Source: Prochlorococcus sp. AG-402-K22 (GTDB lineage Bacteria; Cyanobacteriota; Cyanobacteriia; PCC-6307; Cyanobiaceae). Taken from it: DNA of 64,000 nucleotides. Positions within the stretch are counted from its first letter, which is position 1. Each line of letters opens with the position of its first letter. Positions 28,256-37,189 of this stretch are shown piece after piece. The stretch spans positions 62,001 through 126,000 of the forward strand of contig QCIJ01000001.1 of the NCBI GenBank assembly GCA_003216755.1, in the 5' to 3' direction. The position numbers and the translations under genes are program-made. Below the pieces are notes generated by a model, which saw only the letters and a list, made by a program, of their open reading frames with translations, made no database searches and had not been told where the DNA came from.

Positions 28256-28337
28256 GCGGACGTGGCGGAATTGGTAGACGCGCACGTCTAAGGAGCGTGT
28301 GGCTTAGGCCTTGCGAGTTCAAGTCTCGCCGTCCGCA
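28256..28337 (+). tRNA. tRNA-Leu (anticodon AAG)
   Basis: An 82-base class II tRNA. The acceptor stem GCGGACG (28256-28262) pairs with CGTCCGC (28330-28336), discriminator A at 28337, no encoded CCA. The anticodon stem CACGT/GCGTG encloses the loop CTAAGGA, which places A34 A35 G36 as the anticodon. A variable arm GGC-TTAG-GCC and the T arm GCGAG-TTCAAGT-CTCGC follow. The long variable arm and A discriminator support leucine. A34 reads CUU, and would read more widely if deaminated to inosine. Confidence 0.93.
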
Positions 28338-28362
28338 TTTAATGTATTCTGGTTTAACTGCA

Positions 28363-29631
28363 ATGAAAAAAAAATCACTTGCAGTTGTTATAGTTTCTAA
28401 TGGTCCTGGCGAATTAGCTACATGGGTAAGACCTGTAGTAGAAGAGCTTTACAAAATAAATAAATCCTTATGTGATAACGATAAACTAGATTTCATTCTT
28501 AGGTTAATCCTGGTTCCTTGCCCAAATGCGACTGGTAAAGAATACATAGTTGCAAATTCATGGAATAAATTCGAATTAATTACAAAATCAAACTGTTTTT
28601 GGAAATTATTAATAAACCCATGTTCTTTTGCTGATTGGCCCAAAAAAGGCATAGTTATCTTCCTTGGGGGAGATCAATTTTGGAGCATTTTACTAGCTAA
28701 AAGATTAGGTTATATAAACATCACGTATGCTGAGTGGATTTCACGATGGCCTCAATGGACAAACGAAATTGCAGCTATGAATAAAAAAGTAAAAGAATTC
28801 ATCCCTAAAAGACATAAAAATAAATGTCAAGTAATAGGGGATTTAATGGCAGATATCAAAGTAAAAAGTGAAATATCATTAAAAAATAAAGAAAAAAAAT
28901 ACCTTGCATTATTGCCTGGCTCTAAAAAAGCCAAGCTCTCTATTGGAATTCCGTTTTTCTTAGAATTAGCAGATCATATAGCAAGAAAAAATCCAAATAT
29001 AAATTTTATAATCCCCATTGCGCCAACCACCAATGAGAGTGAATATTTATTCTTCCAAAGTGAGAGAAATCCTATAGCAAAATATTACTCATCAAAAATC
29101 AAAACAATTAAAAACATTAAAGACTCCTGTTTTGATTCTGTTATTGAAACATCAAACGATACAAAAATTTATCTAATAAAGAAAAATCCTTGCTATGAAA
29201 TATTAAAAGAATGTGATCTAGCGATTACAACTGTGGGAGCAAATACTGCAGAATTAGCAGCAATTTCTCTGCCAATGTTAGTTGTTCTACCAACTCAACA
29301 TTTAAATATGATGAATGCTTGGGATGGTATTTTTGGAGTAATTGGAAAGATTTCATTTATAAATAGATTTCTAACTTTTATAGTTAAATCTTTATACTTA
29401 AAAAAAAAGAGATTCTTTGCTTGGCCAAATATTAAAGCAAAGAAATATATTGTCCCAGAAAGGATAGGAAATATTTCGCCTAGAGAAATTGCAAAAGAAG
29501 TATTATTTTTAATTAAAAACAAAAATCAGTTAAAAAGTATTAGTGATAATTTGCTTAAAGAAAGAGGGAGTAAAGGTGCTACCGAGAAACTTGCTTATAT
29601 AATTTTTAATTCATTAAGAAAACTTTCATAA
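28363..29631 (+). CDS. LpxB-like glycosyltransferase-fold protein, 422 aa
   Basis: The protein begins MKKKSLAVVIVSNGPGELAT and has two Rossmann-like halves: N-terminal SNGPGELATWVRPVVEELYK and LGGDQFWSILLAKRLGY, C-terminal LALLPGSKKAKLSIGIPFFL and LAITTVGANTAELAAISLPM. The second half resembles the nucleotide-sugar side of lipid-A-disaccharide synthase LpxB, but overall it is a cyanobacterial cousin, and the acceptor is unknown. An in-frame ATG at 28342 adds seven residues. The gene lies directly behind tRNA-Leu with no room for its own promoter, so its mRNA probably comes from the tRNA transcript. It ends where the PRC-barrel gene ends. Confidence 0.72.
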   Translation: MKKKSLAVVIVSNGPGELATWVRPVVEELYKINKSLCDNDKLDFILRLILVPCPNATGKEYIVANSWNKFELITKSNCFWKLLINPCSFADWPKKGIVIFLGGDQFWSILLAKRLGYINITYAEWISRWPQWTNEIAAMNKKVKEFIPKRHKNKCQVIGDLMADIKVKSEISLKNKEKKYLALLPGSKKAKLSIGIPFFLELADHIARKNPNINFIIPIAPTTNESEYLFFQSERNPIAKYYSSKIKTIKNIKDSCFDSVIETSNDTKIYLIKKNPCYEILKECDLAITTVGANTAELAAISLPMLVVLPTQHLNMMNAWDGIFGVIGKISFINRFLTFIVKSLYLKKKRFFAWPNIKAKKYIVPERIGNISPREIAKEVLFLIKNKNQLKSISDNLLKERGSKGATEKLAYIIFNSLRKLS

Positions 29632-30672
29632 TTACCATGGATCATCAATTTCAAAGTTTTCTGATTTTTTATTATCTTTAACTAAATTTTTTTCATCTAC
29701 TGGTTCAATATCTAAAGTCTCTATTGCATTTTGAATTGGTCTTTTCGATGCCAAATTAGTATTTGGTTTTTGCTTTTGTTTAGGATCAATATTTTTTTCT
29801 TTATCTAATTGATTAAAGTTATTGAGATTCTCGTTCTGACTAGAAAAATCATTCTCCATATATAGCTTTTTTCTATTGTTAATTTCTTCAGAAGAATTCT
29901 CTATTTCAACATATTCAAGTTCTTCATCGTCTTCATAATCATCTTGCTCGAAAACTTCTTCTTCATATTCTTCAACTAAATTATTTTGTTCTTCGGATTC
30001 CAAACCAGAAAGTAACTGATTCTCAACTGGTACAAGATTTGCTGAGTATCCATTTAATTCCCTTTCTTCCCATGAAGAACCTCCCACTCCAAGTTTCTCA
30101 AGTAGTCCACTACTTAATTGATTCAATTTCTCTTCAGCTCCTTCATAAACAATAATCCTATCCGTACCACTACTCACTATTTCCTCAACAGGAATTTCCC
30201 AAGTACTAAGAACTCCCTCGCCTAAAAGGGGAACACCAACTGCACCCATTACAAGAGAAATCAAATCCCCAGTCTCAATATCAAAAGAAAAACCTAGAAC
30301 CCTTCCCAAAAGTTGACCAGATTCCGTAATCACCTGACAATTAATTACCTTCCCATATCTTTCTGGAGAAAAACCTTCACTCAATGAATCTAGAGAGTCC
30401 ACTAATATGACATCTCCAACTTGCTTTATACTTTCTAAGGGCATCCATTTTGGTAAGCCCGGCAAAAATCTTGTAAGTGGATTATCTCTAAGACCCAAAG
30501 CAACTACTTCTCTTCTATCAATATCAACAACGACTTCGCCAACTACACCTAAACGTCTCCCAGTATCAGTAGTTATAACTTGTGTTCCCATCAATTCTGA
30601 CCTTAACCATAAACGTTCGCTAGGAACAGAATTAGGACGATTCTTATTCGCAGATGTGTTAGACAAACTCAT
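29632..30672 (-). CDS. PRC-barrel domain protein, 346 aa
   Basis: Two PRC-barrel domains occupy residues about 20-95 (LMGTQVITTDTGRRLGVVGE) and 100-175 (GKVINCQVITESGQLLGRVL). PRC barrels are small beta domains found in RimM and in photosynthetic reaction-centre subunit H. The remaining 170 residues are acidic and low complexity, probably disordered. The gene starts 45 bases after smc in the same direction. Conserved in cyanobacteria; role unknown, perhaps membrane or RNA-related. Confidence 0.85.
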   Translation of the reverse strand: MSLSNTSANKNRPNSVPSERLWLRSELMGTQVITTDTGRRLGVVGEVVVDIDRREVVALGLRDNPLTRFLPGLPKWMPLESIKQVGDVILVDSLDSLSEGFSPERYGKVINCQVITESGQLLGRVLGFSFDIETGDLISLVMGAVGVPLLGEGVLSTWEIPVEEIVSSGTDRIIVYEGAEEKLNQLSSGLLEKLGVGGSSWEERELNGYSANLVPVENQLLSGLESEEQNNLVEEYEEEVFEQDDYEDDEELEYVEIENSSEEINNRKKLYMENDFSSQNENLNNFNQLDKEKNIDPKQKQKPNTNLASKRPIQNAIETLDIEPVDEKNLVKDNKKSENFEIDDPW

Positions 30673-30717
30673 AAATACCTTTTTTTCATTCTGACGTATA
30701 AATTTAAAAAAGTGTGT

Positions 30718-33700
30718 TTATGCAGCATTTGGTAACCCAACAACTTGAGTATTAGCACCTCTCGCTTGCGCAACACCAATTGTTCGTTCAGACGCACTTA
30801 TCATAGGCCTTCTATGACTTACGACTATAAATTGAGCATTTGATGACTGATTAGATATTAATTTGGACAACCTTTCAACATTAATGCCATCTAAAAAGCT
30901 ATCAACCTCATCCAATGCATAAAAAGGTGAAGGTTTATACTTTTGCAAAGCAAATAAAAAACTTAAAGCCGTTAATGATTTTTCACCACCTGACATAGAG
31001 GCCAATCTTCTGACATTTTTTCCCTTAGGATGGGCCACTAAAGTTAAGCCTCCTTCCAAAGGAGAATTAGGATTTTCAAGCTGAAGGAAACCATCTCCAT
31101 CTGATAAATTGGCAAAAATTTCTCTAAAGTGTTTATCAACTTCTACAAATGCTTGCATAAAAGCCTCTTGACGCATAGTAGATACAGTTTCTATTCTCAG
31201 CAATAATTCAGATCTTTCATTAGATAGAATTTCTAATTTTTCACGTAAACCATTTAATCTCTCAATTAATTCTTCTAATTCATCAAGAGCCAACATATTT
31301 ACAGGTTCTAAGCTTTGTAGTTTTGCATTTATGATCGAGATTTCTGATTGCAAAGATTCAAGACTCTTCCCTTCATATTCTCCAAACTCCGGGGAAGGAT
31401 TAGGTAGATCTTTTTTATAATTTTCTAATTTTATTTTCTCACTCCTCATCTCTTCCTTAAGAGAATTGATATCCCTTTCAAGATATTCAAGCTTCAATAA
31501 AAAGTTATTATATTCTTGCCTTTTATTTGAAATTGAAGAGTTTAATTCATCTCTTTTCCTTCTTAATAAACCTAAATCCTTCTCTAGGGAATTTTTTTGA
31601 TTATCGAGAACTAAAAGCTCTTTTTGAAATTTATCTCTTTTTTCTATCCATTCACTATGGGAAATTGCAAGTTGTTTGATAGATTCCTGCAAGTTTTTTT
31701 CTTGTAATAAAGTTATTTTTAATGAATTATTGATACGCTCTTTATTTAAAGCAAATTGATTTTTTTTATCTAGTAATGTATCCCTCTCCTTAATAAGTAA
31801 TTCGAGTTTTTTATCAAGATTATTAAAATCGTTATTAAAAGCTATTAATGATGATTTTTGATTTTTTTCATAATTCTCCTTAAGAATGATTTGCAATTGA
31901 TCAAACTTATCATGATAAGGCTTCAATTCATTTTCTAAACCATCTAGATCCTCTACTAATAAATTATTAAAAATATCAAGTTTATTTAATCTCGATTTAA
32001 GATCTTCAATTCTTTTCATGACAACTTCAAGAGAATTTTTATCTACTTCAATTTCTTTATTGAATGAAGCACAATCTTCTATTATTTGACTGCGGTTAAA
32101 ATTTAATTTATTGAGTTTATTATTTTTTATGATCAAATCATTATTAGACTCTTTTAAAGCTTCTTCGATAACCAATAACCTTTCTTTTATAGGATTAGAT
32201 TCATCAAGATCATTATTAATTCCAAATCTATAAGCTAAATCTTTATTTAACTTGCTACCTCCTGTAATAGCACCACTTGCTTCTAATAATTCACCGCCTA
32301 AAGTAACCAACCTATTTTTTTGTTTAGACAACCTAGCTGAGGCTAAGTCTGAAAAAACCAACGTATCTCCAAAAACATATCTAAAAACATCTGAATAAAC
32401 TTTATCAAAAGTAATAAGATTTATGGCTTTATCAATAAATCCAGGCTCTCTATTATTTTCAAATCTTGAAATTGCATAATTATTCTTTTGACTTTTAATT
32501 CTATTTAAAGGCAAAAAAGTTAATCTTCCCGCTTTCTTCTTTTTAAGAATTTCAATTGCTTTAGCTGCAATATGATCATTGTCAACAACTATTTGTCCGA
32601 GTCTATTTCCAGCAGCAATTTCTAATGCATATCTATTTTTCTCACTGACATCGCCAAGTTGAGCTACATAACCATGTATACCATCTAACCCTGCTTCTAA
32701 AAGAATTCTAAGAGCGTATGAACCTCTGGTTTCATTTAAAGCTTCCTTTCTACTTTCAAATCTAGATAAATCCTTTTCAAGCCTTAATTGCTCGTCGTTT
32801 AGCCTTATTTTAGTTTTATTTAATAAATCAATTTCATTTGTTAAAGAATTAATTTCAGAGCTATTACTTGCCAAGTTATTGTTATTTATTTCAGATGTCT
32901 CTTTTTTTATTTGATTTCCCTCTAAAAGTTTCTGCTTTTCTAAAGCTAAAGATTCAATCTGAGAAGATATTGCCTCTTTTTGAATATTATTTTGAATCAT
33001 TTCTTCTTCAACTTTCCTTTTATTTATTTCTAAAGGATTAATTTTATTTTTTATACTTTCAAGATCAGCATTTAATTTAATACTTTGTTTTGAGAATTCT
33101 CCAGATTCTCCAGCTGCATCAGACAGTTTTTTTCTGGATAATTTATGTTTTGATGTAAGATCATCAATCTGCAAGTTCAATTTATTTAAAAAATTATCAT
33201 CAAAATTTTCTTGTCTCATCTTTTCTGACTCGATGTTCCTCTTAGATATTGCAATTTCATCTCTTTGCTTTTGTAATTTAATGCCCTCTTCTTTATTCAA
33301 ACTTGATATCCTATCAAGTTCTCTCAAGCTAGAATTAATACTTCCAATATCAGAATTTACTTTTATCAATTTGTCCTCTCCTTTCTCCTTAAGCTCAGCA
33401 ACCAGAATTTTTAAAGCACCTTCTAAAACTGATATTTCTTTATAAGTAGATTCTTTTTGTTCATTAAATAATATTATATTTTTTTCAATTTCAGTTTGTT
33501 TTTTCTCTATAGATTCAACATGCTTAACTTGTTTATCAAAAATAAGAACTTTTTCTAATTCCGTTATTTGAAGAAGTTTTGCCTTTAAATCTTTATATCG
33601 TTTAGCTTTTTCACATTCTTTTTCAAGCTTATTTTTACTGGATTGCAATTCATTTTCTAAAATTTCACACCTTTCTTGCCTTTCGAAAACATCATTTAAT

Positions 33701-34308
33701 TTTGCATTAGTTTGTTCTATTCTTGTATCAAAAAGTGCAACTCCTGCTAATTCATCAATAAGATTTCTCCTCTCCTTATTATTCATTGAAACTATCCTTG
33801 TTACATCACCTTGCATAACAACATTGCTGCCCTCGGGATCAACACTAATATCTCTTAGTATTCTCTGTATTTCTTGCAAGGTACATTGTTTTCCATCAGA
33901 AGTATAAGTCGAAGAATAAGAACCGCCAGGCATAAGCCTTAATTTTCTAGAAACTACCCATTCTTTTTGACCCTTATTAAGAGCAATTTCTTCTTCTTCT
34001 AGTTCCAAGGGCTGAAGTTCCTCTCTGGGAGACCAATCTTTAATATTAAATCTTACTGATACAAATGTTTCGGATGACTTACCCTCTTTAACTTTAGAGT
34101 TATTTATTAGATCTGGTAATCTTTCTGCCCTCATCCCTCTGCTATTAGCTAAACCTAAACAGAACAAAATTCCATCTAAAATATTACTTTTCCCAGAACC
34201 GTTAGGCCCCGTAACCACTGTAAAACCCTCTTCAAGAGGAATTTTTACACTTCCCCCAAAAGATTTAAAATTTTCAAACTCGACCTGATTGATATGTACC
34301 AATCTCAA
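30718..34308 (-). CDS. smc: Chromosome segregation ATPase SMC
   Basis: The 1196-residue protein compacts and helps separate chromosomes. It has Walker A GPNGSGKSNILDGILFCLG near the N-terminus, two long coiled coils (about 170-505 and 680-1010), a hinge at about 520-660 (GIHGYVAQLGDVSEKNRYAL), the signature SMSGGEKSLTALSFLFALQ, and Walker B YALDEVDSFLDG. Start is TTG at 34308; a second TTG two codons later (MVHINQVEFE) is equally possible. No scpA or scpB is adjacent. Confidence 0.97.
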   Translation of the reverse strand: MRLVHINQVEFENFKSFGGSVKIPLEEGFTVVTGPNGSGKSNILDGILFCLGLANSRGMRAERLPDLINNSKVKEGKSSETFVSVRFNIKDWSPREELQPLELEEEEIALNKGQKEWVVSRKLRLMPGGSYSSTYTSDGKQCTLQEIQRILRDISVDPEGSNVVMQGDVTRIVSMNNKERRNLIDELAGVALFDTRIEQTNAKLNDVFERQERCEILENELQSSKNKLEKECEKAKRYKDLKAKLLQITELEKVLIFDKQVKHVESIEKKQTEIEKNIILFNEQKESTYKEISVLEGALKILVAELKEKGEDKLIKVNSDIGSINSSLRELDRISSLNKEEGIKLQKQRDEIAISKRNIESEKMRQENFDDNFLNKLNLQIDDLTSKHKLSRKKLSDAAGESGEFSKQSIKLNADLESIKNKINPLEINKRKVEEEMIQNNIQKEAISSQIESLALEKQKLLEGNQIKKETSEINNNNLASNSSEINSLTNEIDLLNKTKIRLNDEQLRLEKDLSRFESRKEALNETRGSYALRILLEAGLDGIHGYVAQLGDVSEKNRYALEIAAGNRLGQIVVDNDHIAAKAIEILKKKKAGRLTFLPLNRIKSQKNNYAISRFENNREPGFIDKAINLITFDKVYSDVFRYVFGDTLVFSDLASARLSKQKNRLVTLGGELLEASGAITGGSKLNKDLAYRFGINNDLDESNPIKERLLVIEEALKESNNDLIIKNNKLNKLNFNRSQIIEDCASFNKEIEVDKNSLEVVMKRIEDLKSRLNKLDIFNNLLVEDLDGLENELKPYHDKFDQLQIILKENYEKNQKSSLIAFNNDFNNLDKKLELLIKERDTLLDKKNQFALNKERINNSLKITLLQEKNLQESIKQLAISHSEWIEKRDKFQKELLVLDNQKNSLEKDLGLLRRKRDELNSSISNKRQEYNNFLLKLEYLERDINSLKEEMRSEKIKLENYKKDLPNPSPEFGEYEGKSLESLQSEISIINAKLQSLEPVNMLALDELEELIERLNGLREKLEILSNERSELLLRIETVSTMRQEAFMQAFVEVDKHFREIFANLSDGDGFLQLENPNSPLEGGLTLVAHPKGKNVRRLASMSGGEKSLTALSFLFALQKYKPSPFYALDEVDSFLDGINVERLSKLISNQSSNAQFIVVSHRRPMISASERTIGVAQARGANTQVVGLPNAA

Positions 34309-34384
34309 GTCTCAATAGCTAAATAAGAATAACTAATTTGCAAAAATTCTCAATAGTATTATTACGATTATTTATAAATGAATA

Positions 34385-34747
34385 TTAATCATTTATTTTC
34401 AATCTACAAGAATTACCCGAAATTTCAAACAAACCATAAAGAAGTTTACCATCCAAGATGAATCGAAAACATCCAGAGTCCAAATTATCGGAAACTTTTT
34501 TAGATATTCCGTGATCAACTCTTTTTACGAAGCCTCGATTGTCAGAAAGTTCATGTTCTACCCTAGATAGCCACAAAAGTCTATGATTTGGCTGTTTAAA
34601 AATTTCTATAGAAGCCTGATTCAATAAAGGAAGTTTTAAAAATTTCCAAGTTAAACAATCTATTCCATTTTCAACAAGAAAATCATAATGAATATCTAAA
34701 GAGTTATCAGAATAAACTTTATGTTCGAGCAAAACCCATTTATTCAT
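34385..34747 (-). CDS. LigD 3'-phosphoesterase-like small protein, 120 aa
   Basis: The 120-residue protein shows the order of motifs of the LigD phosphoesterase (PE) domain: WVLLEHKVYSDNSLDIHYDF (PE has H..LHxDF/DL), LTWKFLKLP, NHRLLWLSRVEHELSDNRGF (PE-like RLAYLxYEGPVSGGRG) and VKRVDHGI. PE domains trim 3' phosphates or ribonucleotides at DNA ends. Short stand-alone versions exist widely and are little studied. No Ku or ligase gene is nearby. Whether metal-binding residues are complete (a His and an Asp are present) needs structure comparison. It precedes smc. Confidence 0.65.
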   Translation of the reverse strand: MNKWVLLEHKVYSDNSLDIHYDFLVENGIDCLTWKFLKLPLLNQASIEIFKQPNHRLLWLSRVEHELSDNRGFVKRVDHGISKKVSDNLDSGCFRFILDGKLLYGLFEISGNSCRLKIND

Positions 34748-34829
34748 TATCTAGTTGATAAATAAATCAAATCTATATTCAAAAAAAAATTGAGATAAGG
34801 TATCTTTAATTTAAATTAGTTCCTGTTAT

Positions 34830-34967
34830 TTAATTACTTGCATCAGGGACAAATCTTAAAGCAATGAATAGCAAACTTCCGGCTCCAGCAATAGCTGCCG
34901 CTACTAATCCAATATCTGTGGGGATTGTGCGAGATGCAAAAATTAATGATGCAAACGTGATATCCAT
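34830..34967 (-). CDS. Small single-span membrane protein, 45 aa, unknown
   Basis: ATG frame of 45 residues beginning MDITFASLIFASRTIPTDIG, with one clear helix LVAAAIAGAGSLLFIALRF and a short tail VPDASN. Size and shape resemble low-mass photosystem subunits, but it does not match PsbX, PsbY, PsbM, PsaM or PetN as I know them. It stands alone, 82 bases from the next minus-strand gene. Likely a real but unnamed small protein. Confidence 0.55.
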   Translation of the reverse strand: MDITFASLIFASRTIPTDIGLVAAAIAGAGSLLFIALRFVPDASN

Positions 34968-35154
34968 GATGAAATTTAAACTAATTTAATAAATTCAGTA
35001 ATAGCTTAACAAAACCTTTTAGCATAACAGAGAAGATAAATAAAATGTAAATAAACTTTTATATGTTTTTCTTCTATCTAAATCGCACAAATCTTTAGAT
35101 AAGGCTTCCAAATTAGGAAATAGGGTCTAATCTTAAAATAAATAAGTTTAAATA

Positions 35155-35616
35155 ATGGAGACTTACCATCCTCCCAAAGAAGTAGAAGAAAAAGAAGATA
35201 ACACTGAACTTCCTGATCAAGAAGTTATCTCGGAGAAATGGTTGCTTGAAAAAATTGACAGTTTAATACCTTTAATAAAAGAAAAATGGCCTACTATTGC
35301 TCAGCAAACCCTTGAGGCCACAAAAGGAAGTATTGATGATTTAGTTGAAGTAATATCGAGCCATAGTGGAACATCAGCAATTGGAATAAAACGCCAACTA
35401 TTTGAAATCATTGATTCAATCCGAGAAAACAATTGGGAGATATCGGACAAAATTGAACCTATCGAAAGTCAATTAGAAGAGTTATTAGAGGAACTGAACA
35501 ATACACTTAGACCAAAAATAGAAAGTCCAATTAGAAAAAAACCAATATTATCTATTGCTATTGCTGCTGGAATTGGTTTACTAATAGGAACTCTCATAAA
35601 CAGTGGCAGAAAATAA
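35155..35616 (+). CDS. YqjD/ElaB-like (DUF883-like) membrane-anchored protein, 153 aa
   Basis: A charged, mostly helical protein (ISEKWLLEKIDSLIPLIKEK; IESQLEELLEELNNTLRP) ending in one glycine-rich membrane anchor, KPILSIAIAAGIGLLIGTLI, then NSGRK. The layout, long helical body plus a C-terminal GxGxLxG anchor and basic end, is that of E. coli YqjD/ElaB, which bind ribosomes at the membrane in stationary phase. Sequence similarity is weak and the call rests largely on architecture and on the YqjE-like gene one base downstream. Confidence 0.6.
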   Translation: METYHPPKEVEEKEDNTELPDQEVISEKWLLEKIDSLIPLIKEKWPTIAQQTLEATKGSIDDLVEVISSHSGTSAIGIKRQLFEIIDSIRENNWEISDKIEPIESQLEELLEELNNTLRPKIESPIRKKPILSIAIAAGIGLLIGTLINSGRK

Positions 35617-35617
35617 T

Positions 35618-36004
35618 ATGGAAAAACAAAAAAATAGAAACTTTGCAAATACTGCATCAAGAATTTCAGCTATCGCAAGTTCAGTGATGGATTTGCATGT
35701 AAGAATAGCTCTTCAAGAAGTAGATAGAGAAAAAAGAAGATTAATTAGTGGTGGAATATTTTTGGCAATTGGAAGTACATTACTATTATTAGTCCTAATT
35801 TGCATCCATATTATTTTTTATCTTTTTCTAAGAAACTATAATAATTGGAATACTGAATATAATTTATTACTCATAATATTTATCGATTTATTTCTTGCCG
35901 GTTTAAGTTTGAAGCTTGGAGGAAAATTAGCCAAAGGACCTTATCTTCCTCAAACATTAGAAGGTCTAGGCAAGACAACAAAAGCCGTTTTAGGCAAAAA
36001 ATAA
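35618..36004 (+). CDS. YqjE-like / phage-holin-superfamily (DUF1469) protein, 128 aa
   Basis: The 128-residue protein has an amphipathic N-terminal helix (ASRISAIASSVMDLHVRIAL, then QEVDREKRR) followed by two membrane spans (GGIFLAIGSTLLLLVLICIH and LLLIIFIDLFLAGLSLKLGG). This is the Hol_X/YqjE arrangement. Despite the family name it is a chromosomal membrane protein, not a lysis holin. Start is ATG 35618, one base after the previous stop; an in-frame GTG at 35603 would overlap. It is translationally coupled to the YqjD-like gene. Confidence 0.7.
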   Translation: MEKQKNRNFANTASRISAIASSVMDLHVRIALQEVDREKRRLISGGIFLAIGSTLLLLVLICIHIIFYLFLRNYNNWNTEYNLLLIIFIDLFLAGLSLKLGGKLAKGPYLPQTLEGLGKTTKAVLGKK

Positions 36005-36005
36005 A

Positions 36006-37130
36006 TTACCTTATAAGATATTTTATCCATCTGCAATCAATTCCCCCATTACTAACAGGAATTTTCAATGAAGATTTCATTTTCAAATATTTTGTTAGTT
36101 TTGGATTTCCACTTAGCAGCCAAAATTCCCAACCTGAAAAGTTATTCTTTAGGAAGATTCCCATTTGTTCATATAGATGAATTAATTCATTTTCATCGCC
36201 TAATTTTTTGCCATAAGGAGGATTACATATAATTATCCCAGGTGTAAATTTTAATTGGAGTTCTAAAAAATCATTATTTATAAGTTCAATATAATTTTCG
36301 AGCCCTGCCAATGATATGTTTAATTTCGCCTGCTCAAAAACCTTTTTATTAATTTCGCAGCCTATAATTTTTGGTAATTTTTCATAATTTATAATTTTAT
36401 TTATTGCTTTATTTTTTTCATTAAGAAAAATATCTTTCTTAAAGTCCAACCAATTTTCAAAAAGATATACTTGATCAGTATTTATAGGAACCTCAAGCAA
36501 TTGGTGAACTGCCTCAATTAAAAAAGTTCCCGAGCCGCACATAATATCAATTAAAGGGACTTTGCCGTTCCATTGAGTCATATTTATCAATCCAGAAGCT
36601 AAATTTTCTTTTAATGGTGCATTTCCAACTGCTGGCCTATAGCCTCGTTTGTGTAAGCTTTCCACACTACTTTGAAGACTGATAATTGCTTGATTATTAT
36701 TTAAATGAAGATGAATTATAAAATCAGGGTTATCTAAAGAAATATTTGATCTTTTATTCCAAACCGCCTTTTGCAAATCAATTATAGAATTTTTAACCTC
36801 AAGAGCGGTAAAATGCGTATGACTTAAAGAAGATGTTTTACCAGTTACTTGAACATTAAACGTTTTTTCATAGTGTAACCAACCTATCCAATCAAATGAG
36901 TCTCTAACCCCCTCATATAAAGATTGCTTGTCATAGCAATTAAAACTTGCAATTTCTCTATAAAAACGAAAAGCCAATCTGGAATAGAAATGAACTCTAT
37001 AAAAAGTTTCAAAATCACATTCAAAATTAATAAATCTTTTATAAGTATTAATATTAAACCCACCCAAATTTGAAATTTCTTCAGCTAAATATTTCTCAAG
37101 TCCCTCTGGAGATGATGCAACTACATTCAT
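36006..37130 (-). CDS. RlmL-type rRNA guanine-N2 methyltransferase
   Basis: The 374-residue protein has an N-terminal THUMP-containing region (MNVVASSPEGLEKYLAEEIS, then NLGG) and a C-terminal UPF0020/RlmL methyltransferase domain with IDIMCGSGTFLIEAV (SAM loop) and IICNPPYGKKLGDE (NPPY catalytic motif). In E. coli the related RlmL modifies G2445 of 23S rRNA; target here is inferred. I start at ATG 37130 because the family begins at this point; a longer frame to 37163 adds 11 residues. Divergent from tmRNA. Confidence 0.88.
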   Translation of the reverse strand: MNVVASSPEGLEKYLAEEISNLGGFNINTYKRFINFECDFETFYRVHFYSRLAFRFYREIASFNCYDKQSLYEGVRDSFDWIGWLHYEKTFNVQVTGKTSSLSHTHFTALEVKNSIIDLQKAVWNKRSNISLDNPDFIIHLHLNNNQAIISLQSSVESLHKRGYRPAVGNAPLKENLASGLINMTQWNGKVPLIDIMCGSGTFLIEAVHQLLEVPINTDQVYLFENWLDFKKDIFLNEKNKAINKIINYEKLPKIIGCEINKKVFEQAKLNISLAGLENYIELINNDFLELQLKFTPGIIICNPPYGKKLGDENELIHLYEQMGIFLKNNFSGWEFWLLSGNPKLTKYLKMKSSLKIPVSNGGIDCRWIKYLIR

Positions 37131-37189
37131 ATACGATAAAAACTTAATAAAAAAACTATTCAATACTCATTTTGCCTGTCAGAATATAA

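Noticed and set aside
28240..28362. N-terminal extension of the LpxB-like gene through the tRNA-Leu
   Set aside because: The open frame exists only because the tRNA has no stop in that frame; the sequence folds as a perfect tRNA and the peptide there (CGRGGIGRRARLRS) is meaningless.
35618..36004. Prophage holin
   Set aside because: The family name includes holin, but there are no other phage genes and it is coupled to a YqjD-like chromosomal gene.
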